From: Letharia columbiana
Lineage: Eukaryota; Ascomycota; Lecanoromycetes; Lecanorales; Parmeliaceae
Direction: 5' to 3'
DNA length: 64,000 nt
Assembly: GCF_014066305.1 (NCBI RefSeq)
Contig: NW_023501165.1
Location: 62,001-126,000 of the forward strand
A program made the position numbers and the translations under genes. The notes beneath the pieces were generated by a model. It did not search any database, had not been told where the DNA came from, and saw nothing but the letters and a program-made list of their open reading frames with translations. Shown piece after piece: positions 33,640-47,339 of this stretch (position 1 is its first letter; each line of letters begins with the position of its first letter).

Positions 33640-35524
33640 GATAATATAATATAATAAGAATATAAACTAAATATATTTCGATATATAGACGATATAAATT
33701 AGACTTCTAATAACTAAATAGTTAAATCTTATTATTAATTAAACTAATATCTTTTACGAAGATAGCGATTCTTTTATAAAAAGAGTATTCTAAATAGTAA
33801 CTTAGGTAATTAAGTATATATAGAGTATTACGTAGTATAGCGATAACGTACTATCTTATAAAGGCCTTATTTAAATTAAATAGTAATAATAATCTATTAA
33901 TAAAAAAGCGAGTAAATAAGTTTTATAGCGAATAAATAGAGTAAGCGTTATTATTTACAGCGGTAATAAATAGCGTAATCTCCCTTTTAAAAGAGTTTAT
34001 CTTTAAAAATAATAGAGATAGCTTTATATAATAACTATAGAGCGTAATTAAATATTTTATAATATATTATTATTTAAAGTCGCTATTCTCGAATTTAATT
34101 TAGAATTATATAAATTCGTTTATATAAAGAAATATAATAAATATAAAATAAAAGAAAGTATATAAAGTAGCTTTCTCTAGAGAAGTTTTATTAAATTAAA
34201 TAAGAATATAAAGTAATAGATCTCGTATAATTAGACGATATTTTTTAATATCGACCTCGCTATATAATTTATAAATATTAGTAATTACTCGCTATAATAG
34301 TAGATAATAAAAGATCTCGAGATTCTTAAATTCTATATTTATATAAACGAACGCTTATAAAATAGATTTTAATAAATTTAATTTAAATATAATAATTAGC
34401 TAGATATACTATTTAGTTAATAAGTAATTAAATAATAATAAAAAACGCGATAATTCTTAATAGAATATAAAATTTAATATAGAAGACCTTCGTCGTTTAA
34501 TAGCTACTTCTTATTTTATTAATTAGACTTTATTAAAGATATCTCGCGATATTATAATTTAGAGAAGTCTTCTTATATTATAATTTAGATAGATTATAAT
34601 TTAATAATTTCTATATAGACTAAGAGTATTTAGCTATAAATATAAATTAATAATTTTATTAAATTTAAAGCGAGAGAGTAAATCGACTAAAGTATTTTAC
34701 TTAATAGAGATTTAAATTATATTATAAACGATATCGTATTAAGCGAATAGTATAATTATTTATCTAAGCGATATTATAATTAATCTATATATAGAACTAC
34801 TATTAATACTCTTAACGATAGCGTTATTATTATAATAAAGTATAAAATATAATTAATATAAGCGAGATAGCTATCTGCGAATAACTATAAGAATAATAAA
34901 TATCTCTTTAAATTAAATATTCTTCTTACGATAACGAATAACGAAGTATATATTAAACGTATCGTTTAATTTAAAACGAATAATAATATCTTTAAAAATA
35001 TATTCTTTTATTTTATACTTATTAAAAGCGTTTATTTATATAAAATAGTAATAGCGTATAACTATATAACGAAGTAGTTATATCTTATTTTATTTAAATA
35101 AAAAAATATTTTATTAGTATAAATTCGCTATAATTATAATAATAATATAATAATATTCTTATTTTTTAAATAATATAAAATAAAGTCTTTTTAGAAAAGC
35201 TTTATTAGAGATTATTACTTTAGCGGAGAAGAATAGTAGATTTATCGCTAATTTAAGCTCGTTATAAAGAATACTTCGTCTATTTAAAAGGGCTTTTATT
35301 AATTTTCTTACTCTTTTTAACTTATTAAAAGAGAGTTTAATCTTTATCTTCTCGCTATCGAATTTAATTTCTAAAAATTCGATTTAAATATTTTTCTTAT
35401 TTTTAATATAATTTATCTTTAAATTATAATTATTATAGACGATATTAAAGTTATCGCTAAATTAATTTATATCGCTATTAAATAAAAGAATAGCGAAGAA
35501 GTTATTTAAATAGTAAAATATAAT
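33640..35524 (+). pseudogene. Decayed coding relic, function unknown
   Basis: Plus-strand stretch with stops mostly TAA/TAG. The most protein-like part is about 34,700-35,500 (for example a run reading SGEEQQIYRQ near 35,228 if TAG is taken as Gln). It lies just left of a complete TIR element. No family recognised. Several frames look similar in this AT-rich DNA, so the frame is uncertain. Confidence 0.3.
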
Positions 35525-36519
35525 TACTAGTCGAAAAGATATAGTATATTTTATAAAATATTTCATATTAAGTAATATTATATCATATTCGAGTATAGTA
35601 TAAATAGAGTTAAATACTATTTCATTTTTCTAATATAAGTTCGAGATCTTAGCGAGATATATTACGATATAATATATCTATAGTATTATATTATAAAATA
35701 GTATATATATAGAATTTTTCAATTAGAATTTCTATATTTAAAAGTATAAATAGCTCTTCTAATTATTATTCTAATTAATAACTATTCTTATTCGATAAAT
35801 TCGATATAATAGCTAGTACTATTATAACTAATATTACTATAGCTAATATTATTATAACTACTATTATTATAACTATTACTTACTATTATAACTATTACTA
35901 TTATAGCTATTATTAAAATATAGCTCTCGCGTATCTTAGTTATCGTATTTTTTAATTATCTAATTTTATACTATATTTAAAATCTAGTCTCGAAGAGATT
36001 TTAGAGATTTAATTTATTCGTTCTTATAATATATCTAATATTTTAATAGCTATTACTACTATAACTATTACTATTTATTATTTAAATAGTCTATTATTAT
36101 ATAATAGTTATAATAGAAATAGCTATAATAGAAGTAGTTATAATAGAGTTAGTTATAATAGTATTAGCTATAATAGTATTAGCTATAATAATATTAGCTA
36201 TAATAGTAGTAGTTATAATAGTATTAGCTATAATAATATTAGTTATTATATTAGATTTATCGAATAAGAGTAGTTATTAATTAGAATAATAATTAGAATA
36301 GCTACTTTATACTTTTAAATATAGAAATTCTAACGAAATATTTCATATATATACTATTTTATAATATAATATTATAGATATATTATATCGTAATATATCT
36401 CGTTAAGATTTTATATTATATTAGATATAAGATTATATAAATCTTAATAACTTATATTATATTAGAGTATAATATAATAGATTAATATCTTATATTATAT
36501 TATATCTTTTTAACTAGTA
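35525..36519. mobile_element. Complete TIR element with 8-bp target duplication
   Basis: Ends TACTAGTCGAAAAGATATA and its inverted partner; the arms are alike for roughly 190 bp. AATATAAT occurs at both 35,517-35,524 and 36,520-36,527, an 8-bp duplication as made by hAT-type transposases. The centre (35,722-36,333) is a second foldback element. No transposase, so non-autonomous. Confidence 0.8.
35722..36333. mobile_element. Foldback element with satellite arms, copy 2
   Basis: The ends share agaatttctatatttaaaag in inverted orientation. Satellite arms of the 15-bp attataactattact type lie at 35,815-35,915 and 36,045-36,250. The core 35,915-36,045 is the reverse complement of 7,766-7,900. It sits at the exact centre of the 8-bp-TSD element. 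Confidence 0.68.
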
Positions 36520-36729
36520 AATATAATACTCTAGAAGAGAATAATATTAAGTATTTAATAAAGAGTCTTAGCGAATAGATTAAAAATAAAAGACGCGATA
36601 TATAAATTAGATAATAAAAATCTATTAATACAATAGAAGATATTTTAAAAGAAACTTAGTAGCTTAAAGTTCGATTTAACTATAGAGATATATTTAAATA
36701 TATTAAGATCTTATTTAATTATAATTATA
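36520..36729. other. RIPed spacer
   Basis: Nothing recognised apart from the target duplication copy at its left edge. Confidence 0.5.
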
Positions 36730-37325
36730 CGAGTAAAGATCTATAAATTAAATTTATAATCATTTTTTTAATTAGAGCTATCGAGTAAATTTTAATAAGC
36801 GATCTTTAATAAGTAATATCTGAATTTCTTACTTTTAAATATCTATAAGACTAAATTTATTAATTTTTTTTTTAGCTAAAAGTCTATATTTTATTCTATA
36901 ATTTAAAAAAAAATCTTAAAATTTTAATAGAAAATAAAAAAGTTATTTTAAAATTAAATAATATATATTTAATTAAGGCTATTCGACTATTAAGCGAACT
37001 TTAATAAGCGATATTTAAATACCTTACGCTTTAATAATTATAAGACTAAATTTAGAAAAAAAAATTTCTAAAAACTCACATTTTATTCTATAATTTAAAA
37101 AAAAAATCTTAAGATTTTAATAGAAAATAAAAAAGTTATTTTATATATTAATAACGTACATCTAATCTTTAATAAGAAGGGCGAGATTTTAATAATTGCG
37201 GACGCTAATTTATTTACCCGCGGTATTTAACTAAAAAGCGTAGATCTAATAAATTAATAATTAACTATATATATAAATTTAAGATTTTCAAGCTTAGCTC
37301 TATCTTATTCTATTATATATACTAA
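36730..37325 (-). mobile_element. Short Helitron-like element (-)
   Basis: Preceded by A (CGAGTAAAG inward) and followed by T after ...TATATACTAA. Same length as the young copy at 27,857. It keeps the uninterrupted target (gattttaataattgcgg) used to define the 29,704 insertion. Confidence 0.78.
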
Positions 37326-39228
37326 TTTTTACTTTTAATAAGTAGAATATTAATAATATTATTTAATATAATATATTCGAGTATCTCGTAAGTCTTATAA
37401 ATATAGTAATTAATAAATTATAATCGTAAAAAGAAAAGATTATAAATTCTTCTTTAGCCGCTATTATACTTTAGAATAAGATCTAATAAAGATAAAATAA
37501 AGTATTTTAAGAACTCTACGTCTAATCGTATTAGATAATTATTATTCTTCTACTTTTAAAGGTTTTTAAATGATATTTCGAGTACTATAATAATATTAAA
37601 ATAAGATTTATTTAATAATAACTAATTAAGACTTTAATAGTCTATTTTAATACCGCGGGCGATAATTATAAATAAGATATTAGCGAATATCTAATCGAGA
37701 TAATTTTTAAGCTATTTCTTTTAATTATCTTTTTTTAATAGATTATATCTTTTTAATAAAGACTTATTTAGTAAGATAAGTATATATAAGAATAACTTAA
37801 CTATCGACTTAAGACTTTTCGATATTAATTATAATTAAGAAGTAAGAGAGAGTCTTATATCTAGCGAGATAATATTAGCGAAGATTTCGTTAATATAGTT
37901 AATAATAGAATATAATTAATTATATATATTATATATATATAAATAATAATAGTCTTAAGAGTTATAGAATTTATTACGATTAAATTAATTATAATAGAAT
38001 AATTAAGAGTTTTAAATATTTTAATAAGAAGATATAAGAGTAATATTACGATATATTTAGAGTAAAGCTTAATTTAAACGTAAATTATATAATAAATAAA
38101 CTTCTAATTAAATCGATAAAGATCGCTATCTTAAGATTCGATTTTCTAAATAATTATTAAGTATTTATTATATATAGATATTATCTTAATAAAGCTAAAT
38201 TTTATTATAAACGAAGATCTTATAGAAATAGCGTATTAATTAGAAGATATAGATAGTTAATAGATTAAAAATATAGTAGTAATAATTTAATAAAGCTTTT
38301 TAAAGAAATAAGGCGACTATTTTATAGATAAAGAAATATATAATTTAATTATAAACCTCGAAATATCGAAGAAGCTTTTTAAGTCTCTTAATCTTTTTAT
38401 TATTACTAGCGAGATAATTAATAAAGCTATTAAATAGCTTATTAAAATATTTAATATCGAATATCTTATAATAAATTTATTTAATATATTTTAAGTTTAT
38501 CGCTTTAAAATAAAAAAGAAGAGAGACTATTATAAGATTATTATTTTAATATAAGAAGAAATAACGCGATATTACTTTCGTCTTAGACGGCGTTAGCGTT
38601 TTTTATTACGATAAAGTTAAAATTAACTATAAAGTTTAAAGAGATATAAATAACGATTAAGAAGATAAAGCGAATAGAAATAATTAATAGATCGATAATA
38701 TAAGAGTTTAGAATATAAGTTAATATATAATAGAACTAGTTAACTAGCGACGAATATAAATCTTATTAATCTTATTCTATATATAAGCGAGTTTATTATA
38801 ATTCTAAAATATATTATTTTTATTAATCTATTCTTATTCGAGTTTCTAATAAACGAGTTATAATTAAACGATATAGAGGTTAAGAATCGAGTTTAATAGA
38901 GTAAATAATTTTATTAAAGAATCTAACTAATAAGTAGAAGATATAGCGAGAATAGAGAGAGATAAAAGTCTATTAGAGAGCTCTCTTATAAACTTTATAA
39001 ATTCTCTAGACGATTTTTATAAAGATAATAATTTAGTAATAATAGTTTAATATATAGCTATAGTCTTTATAATAGACTTATAAAAACGCTTAAAAGCTAT
39101 TAATAGTAGTTAAATAATAATAATATAAGTAGAAGAATAATATATTTTCTAAATAAAAATTTCTTTCATCTGATATTAGAAAAGAGAAAAGTATAAAAAC
39201 CTCTTCTTATAATAAGAGAAATAAGAAA
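37326..39228 (+). pseudogene. Decayed coding relic, function unknown
   Basis: Best frame about 38,100-38,700 (plus strand), hydrophobic/basic with stops at TAA/TAG only. The end is an aaacctcttcttataataag block shared with about 33,280. No family recognised and no matching copy in the window apart from that block. Confidence 0.3.
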
Positions 39229-39407
39229 TATTAGAATCGATATAGATGTAATATTAATATAGATATATTAAATAAGATAACTAAGATATCGAACTATATA
39301 AATAAAAAGAAGATATAATATAATAGAAAATATCTCCGTTAAGGCTCGCTAGGCTGAAAATAAGAGAACTAAGAGATATATTAAGAATATAGAATACGCT
39401 CGTAATA
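39229..39407 (-). repeat. 3' LTR of Gypsy G
   Basis: Starts TATTAGAATCG (RIPed TGTCAGGACCG), ends CGCTCGTAATA; preceded, in element sense, by the purine tract complement at 39,408-39,425. Confidence 0.8.
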
Positions 39408-42400
39408 TTACTTCTCTTCTTTATTAAATTATATTCTATAATTAGTAAGTAAAAAGATAGAAAAATAAGTATATATATACGTTTAACGTCTAAAAAATAA
39501 TAAAAGTAGTAATTAGTAAAGAAATAATTATATCTAAGATCTTTTAATATAATATCTTTTTTTAAACGCGATATTAGTAATAATAATAGCTCTTTTTAAT
39601 TATATTATAGTAATATCGTTAGTCGTAGTTTAAACGTATATAGAGAGTTTAGCTAGAAGAAAATTAATATAATATAGTAAAAATAAGAGCTATAAACGTA
39701 GAAGTAAATAATAATAATTTTCGAATTTATATTTAAGCGAGTAAAATCTCAATGAAATAATATAACGTAATTAGTTAAAGGCTCTTAAATCGAATTAAGT
39801 CGTAAGCGCTAAAAATCTTAATTTAATATTAAATTAGTTTCTCTATAGAGTAATATAGAATTAATATTAATAGAGATTATTAACGACGATAGTAAGATTT
39901 ATAGATAACGTATTATAGCTTTAAAAGATACTTAGATATCTAGTTAAGTAAGGGAACTCTACGCAAAAGATTATATATAAAATAATTTTTAATTAATATA
40001 GATCTAAGGAATTAATTCTTGATTTTAGAAAAAATAAGGCTATTATAAAGATATCGAATAATTTTAATTTAATTAAAAATAAGATATTCGAGATAGTTTC
40101 GAAATTTTATTAGTTAATTCTTTATAGATAAGACTCTTCGAAATATCGTTTATAAAAATCGTTTATTAGATCTTAGTAATTTTCGAATTTATCGCTATTT
40201 ATATTATATTAAATAGAATTATTATTAAAGCTTTTTTATTTAACTTTATACTTAAAATAACTATAAATTAATTTAAAATTAAATATTTTTTTAATAATTT
40301 ATTCGATTCGATTATTAATAATAATATATTTCGATAAAGAATTTATTTATTTTAATAATAAGTTATTTAACGCGAGACTTAAGAGATTAAAGTAAAAGAC
40401 GTTATAGATTTTTATACTTAATAAAAATTTTAAATAATATAAAGTTTTTATAAAATTTATAATTTTAAATAAACTAAGTTTTTTATAATTTAATTTATAA
40501 AAAGAGCGATTAAAGATAATATTCTTATTATTTAGAAAGATCGTATAATCTATTTAAAAGATAATCTTTTATTAATATTTATTAACTTATATAACTATAA
40601 TCTTCTAAATATAATTTATATTACTTCGAATATACTTAAAAATCTATTTTATATAATTTATAATATTCTTTATTTAAGTAATATTAAGACGCTTATAAGT
40701 AATCTTATAATCGATAATATTTAAATTAAAACTTATTTAAAAATAAAATCTCTTATTTATAAGAAAAGATAAGATATTAATAATCGATAAAATAATATTA
40801 TTATCGATAAACTTAATAATAAATAATTATTTTACTTAGTCGTTTTATATATAATTATAATATATTCGAAGATAACGCTTTATATTCTAATTTACTCGCT
40901 TAATTTATTTATTAATTTTAGAATAAAAGATTATTAATAGTTTAATTATAATATCTAATTATTTATAAAAAGCTTTTTATATAATAATTATAAATTAAGA
41001 ATTTTAATTCGATATTATTAAGATTAATAAATTATATAAGTAAAATACTTCTTTAAATAATAAGTTAACTATCTTCTTAGTAATAATATCTTTATTAATA
41101 TTAAAATAAACTATATAGTAATATTTCTTAATAAATCGATTAATCGCTATTTAAATAGCGTTATAATTATCGAATATAGATAAGTCTATAATAAAGTTAA
41201 TTAATATATCTTATTATTATTTTTATAAGATTAATAGAGACTAATTAGTAATTATATTTTCGATTTTAGAGTATTTTAGCTCTCTAATAAATATAGTAAT
41301 TTTAAATATAAATAGTTATTATCGCCTTTATATCTTATTAATAATATTCTCTTTTAAATAATTTATAAATATATATTATCTCGAGATAATTATAAAATAA
41401 TTAATTATATATCTCTCGAATAATATCGATATATATATTATTAAATATCTATAAATAGTTTTTATAATAAAGTATCTTATCTTATATAAAGTATTTATTA
41501 AGAGTAATCTCTTAAAACTTATTCTTATTTTCGATAATAGTCTTACGAATTTTTATATAATAGTTATTCTTTTTATTAACCTCTATTATCTTTATAGTAA
41601 ATAAGATCGTTAATTATATATATATCGATATATTTATTATCTAATTTTAATTAATTAAAGATAAAAATTATTTAATACTATTAATATAATCGTTTATCTT
41701 CGAGATTAATTAATTTATATCTAATTATTTATATAAGTATATTAACCTTAACGTTCTAAGATTTAAATCGATAAATAATCTTTATATTAAATTTAAATAA
41801 TATATCTAAATAGCGAGCCTAGCGACGATTTAGATCTCTTTCTTTAATAAAGTATATTAAGTCTTTATAGTTCGTAAAGATCTTAATAGAGATATTAATA
41901 TATTTTAGTTTAAAACGCTAATATTCTAGATAGCGAATAATAACTAGTAATTTCTTATCGTAGATTTAATAGTTATTATTACGAGCGTATTCTTAATATA
42001 CTTCTTAGCTCTATAGCTAGCGAGCCTTAGCGAAGATATTCTCTATTATATTATATCTTCTTTTTATCTATATAGTTCGATATCTTAATTATCTTATTTA
42101 ATATATCTATATTAATATTATATCTATATTAATTCTAATACTATAATTAAAATTAATCTACTTATTTTATTTATATTAATAAATAAATTTAAAGAAACGC
42201 GCTAATAGAGACTTTAATAAGAAATTAAGTTAAGCTATTATATTTCTAAATAAATCTATTAAATAAATAAATTAATTTTAAAAAGTTTAAAAGAAATAGC
42301 GAAATGATTTTAATAAATAGTAGTTAAGAAATAAAGAAGATATTAAATTATTTATATAGCTAGCGAATCGAAAGAAATAGCTAATACTATCTTATATTTC

Positions 42401-45400
42401 TATATTTAAAATATATATTAATAATATTACTTATAACTTTATATATTATAATATCTAGAATTTTAATAAAATCTTAATTAGATAAAAAATAGTCGAGTTA
42501 TAATTAATTAAAAATATTATTCTTTAAAACTTCTTTATATATAACTCTTCTCTATAAGATAAAGAACTTCTTAAGCGAAGTAAGTATACTTAAAAGATTA
42601 CTATTTAAAATATTTATAGTCTTCTTAACGTCTTAAATAATTAAGAAATAAATATATTAAACTCTTATAAAGAAATAATCTTATCTTAAACTTTATAATA
42701 AAAATTTTTATTCTTAATATCGAATAATTTTAATACGCTTTAAATAAACTTTATTATTCTCTAATATATCTAATATTTCTAATATCTATTCTTTTAAAAT
42801 ATTTAAACTCCTCTTTACTTTATTTTAAATCTTTCTTTCTTCTTTCTTATAATAAAGTTTAATATTAAAAGAATAAATTAAATTAAGACTTTATTAGAGT
42901 AAATTAAATTTTAATAAATATTAGTTTTATTAGATAATATAGTTAATAAATTTAACTTAATAAAAATATTTTAAAATATTATTAATAATCTATAATTATA
43001 ATATTAGATTAAATATTAATTTAACGAATTTATAATTATATTAAATAAAATTCGTTAGAAGAAAGACGATTTTTAAAAGATTATTACTCGATATTATATC
43101 GTTATAATAAAAAAGAATCTAGCTATAAATAATTTATATTAAACTTATAAAATAATTAAGAAAATAAATTAACTAATTTAAGATTTTTAGAAGAATATAA
43201 TTTTTCTATAGCGAAAAGTTAATAATCTTAAAATATAATCTATAAAAGATTTATAATTATTTTTAATAAAAAAGAATATATATCTAGATATTTAAAAGAG
43301 AAATTAATTAAGATTTTAAATTTATCTCTATTTATTAATAATATTAACTTTATCTAAAATAACTAATTCTTTAAAATAAAATAGAAATTTAAGATTAATA
43401 GCGATTATTATCTTATTAAAAACTTTAAAATAATTTATATAATTTTATAACTCGATAATAAAATTATATAATATATAATATATAGAAAACTTTAAAACTT
43501 TATTAATTTATATTAATTTTTTATTAAGATTATAAATAAGTTAATTAATATCTATAAAAATTTAAATTAATATAATAATATATTATATAATATATATACT
43601 CTATAATAAGAAATTTAATTTTTTATTAATTTCTATTTAGATTTTATTTAATTAGTTATTATTCTTAATATTAAAAAAACGCTTTTATTAAAAAATTATC
43701 TTTTAAAGAAATTAAAAAAGAAATTAAGAGAGTTATAAAATATTATAAAAGATTTTACTATCTTAAAGACTATAAAAAAATATTTTTAAAAATTAAATAA
43801 TTTATAATATATTAAATATAAGAATTTTAAGTTTATAAAGATTATTATTAAATTAATTATAATATAAATATTAAGAATAATACTTATAGCTAATATATAT
43901 CTTATATTTATTATTAAATTTAATTTAAATATAATTACTATATCTTTAAATATTATAATTAATTTAAAATTAAGAGAATTAATATATTATAATTATAATA
44001 AAAAAGATTATTATTAAAAGAATTATATAATAATTATTTAAATCGAGATTAATAAAAAGATCTTTAAGAAAATATAATTTTACGCGATAAAAATAAATAA
44101 AGAATTTAAAATTAATAATATTAATATTATAAGTAATAATAATTCTTCTTTAGATTTAGAAAATAAATAGCTTCTTTTAAAGTTATAATAAGAGATATTT
44201 ATAAAGTATATTTAATAAATACTCTTAATAACGCTTTAGTATATTATTCTTTTTATATATAAGTTATATTATCTTTATAAAAAAGAGAGTATTTACTTTA
44301 AAACTCTCTTATAGATAATAAATATATTAATATTTATATAGTTATAAATAAGTTTTTAATTCTAGCGATATATAAGATCTTATATCTAAAACTACTTTTA
44401 TTATTATAATTTAAATTATTAAAAAATTATAATAGCTAGATTATAAAATAATTAATTATATATTATTTACTCTTTATAATAATAATAAAAAGCTATTAAG
44501 AAGAAATATATTTAATATTAATTATATTATTAAAATATAATATAATAATTAGAAAATCTTAAATAAATAAATATAAAATAATTCTTAATATATTATAGAA
44601 TAAGATACTCTTTCTATTTAATTAATATAATTATAATAATAATTAGATATTAATAATAAATAAACTTTTCTTTCTATTAACTTTAGAGCTTTAATTATTT
44701 ATACTATTTACTCTCTTATCTATTATATTAAAATAATAAAGCTCTTTCTTACTTATTTATAATAATAAGATTAATTTAAATATCTTTTTATTAAATAAAG
44801 ATAAAAATAGTAAGAAATCTAAGTTTATTAATATCGCTAAAATTAATATAATAACTTATTATTAATTAACTCTCATAAAAAGATAATAAACTATTTATAT
44901 TAATAATAAATAAAATCTATAATAACTTATTAATATTATATATATCTCTTATTATATAAATAACTCGCGATTCTTATATATTAATTAATAAATTCTATCC
45001 CTATAATTTAAAAAAATAAATATAAAAGATATTACGATTTTAATTACTCTATTTAGATTAATAATATTAACGAGATTAATTCTAAAAAGATAAAATATAA
45101 GCTATTTATAAAGTATTATAACTATTTAAATATTTTCGATAGAATTAAAACGAATATATTTTCTCTATATCGTTCTTATAATTATAAATTAAAATTTAAC
45201 GATAGCTTCGATAAAATAAAACTTTCGAAAAGTAGAATTTATTTAATATTAGAATATAAACTAAAATAGATAAAAAAGTATTTAAATAAATATTTAAAGA
45301 AGGGATTTATAATATTAAGTTATATATTATTTATCTTATTTATTCTATTCGTAGAAAAGTTAAATAAAGAATTATATTTTTATATAAACTATCGAAAGTT

Positions 45401-47339
45401 AAACGCTATTATTAAAAGAAATTAATATCTAATTTTATTAATAGATAAAATTTTAATAAGAATCTAGAAATATAAATATCTTACTTAATTAGATATTATA
45501 GTCGTATTTAATAAACTACGTATATATCTCGATAGCGAGAATTTTACTACTTTTATTATCTCTCTTAGAGTATATAAGTATCAGGTTTTTCTCTTTAATC
45601 TAATTAACGGCTTAATTATATATTAATAATATATAAATAATATTCTATTTAAATATCTAAATAACTTCTACTAGATCTATCTTAATAATATATTTATTTA
45701 TAATAAGATAAAAAAGAAATATATCTAATACGTTAGATAAATTCTCTAGAAATTAAAAAACGCTAATCTTTAGATAAATATTCTTAAATGCGAATTCTAT
45801 ATTTAAGAAACTAAGTTTTTAGATTTACTAATATCTATAAATAAGTTATAAATAAACTCTATTAAAATTTAGATTATTATTAAATAAATTATATTTATTA
45901 ACTTTAAAGAGATATAGATCTTTATCGAATTTTATAATTTTTATTAGCAATTTATTAGAGATTTCTCTAAAATAATTAAATTTATAATAAAATTTACGAT
46001 AAAAGAGATTATATTTAATTAATTTCTAGTATATTAAGAGATCTTTTATTTTCTAAAAGTCGCTATTATAAGAGATTTAATTTTATATTATTTCGATAGA
46101 TTAAAGAACGCTATTTTGAAGATTAACTCTTTTAACTATATTAATAAAGATATTCTTTCTTAATATAATAATAAGAAAGTATTTTACTCGATAGTTATAA
46201 TCTTAATATTTATAAAATAAGTCGTTATTAACTAATATAATATCGAATTAAAATATTATTATAATATAATTAGATATATTAAGATATATTATAAACTCGA
46301 ATAAAAAGATCTTTTTATTAATTATAAATAATAATTTAATAAAGAAATTAAGTAATAATAAAGATAACGATATTACTACTTATAGTTAAGAGAGTATTTT
46401 TAATAATAAGTAAGATATTAATAAATAGATTAATGAACTTCTTTATACTCTAAATAATAGAGTAAAGTATATTACTTATTATTAAGACGTACTTATATAA
46501 GAATATTATCTTTAATCTTTAAAAGCGGAGATTATTTTACTTAAAAGAGATAAAATATATATAAATCGTAATCGCAATAGCGACGATAATATATTAAGAT
46601 TATTAGCGATTTTAGAAATAAAGAGAATTATAAATAATATTAATCTTAAATATAATAATATCATTTAACGACCTTAAAAAATAATTCGATTAGAGAAATT
46701 ACTAATTTATTATAAAAAGAGTATTTTAAAGTATTAAACTCTAGTATAAGAGATAAATAAAACGTTTCGTCTAATTTTAAAAAACTTTCTTATTAAAAAG
46801 AATAAGATTCTTTAAACTCGTTAATCTTTTAATAATAATTAAAAAAAATTATAGATTAATAAAAAGAATAGATTTTCGAATTATAACTATATATAATAGA
46901 AGTTTATTAACTTTCTATTAAATTAAATCGAAGATTTAATAAACTATAAACTTAACGTTATTTAAGCGTATATAAATATTAATTAAAGATAAAATTAAAC
47001 TATACGCTAATTCGATAACTATCTTTAATCGCTAGAAGTCTAAATAAATTTTTATATTAAGAATTAATAAGTATATTACTTATTTATAAAGCTTTATATA
47101 AATCTTCGCTATTAGCTAGCTAACATTTAAATTATATTAATTAAATAAAATAAGTTTTTAACGCTTATAATATATTTAAAGAATAATAATAAAAAGTAAG
47201 AATCTTTTAAAGAATATAAAGTAAGTAATATTTCTAATCTATAAGAAGGTTAATAGCGAGAAAATTAAAATTCTTAATAAAAGAGATTATAATTATCGCG
47301 AAGATAAAATAACTTTAATTCGAGAGATAAATAATTTCA

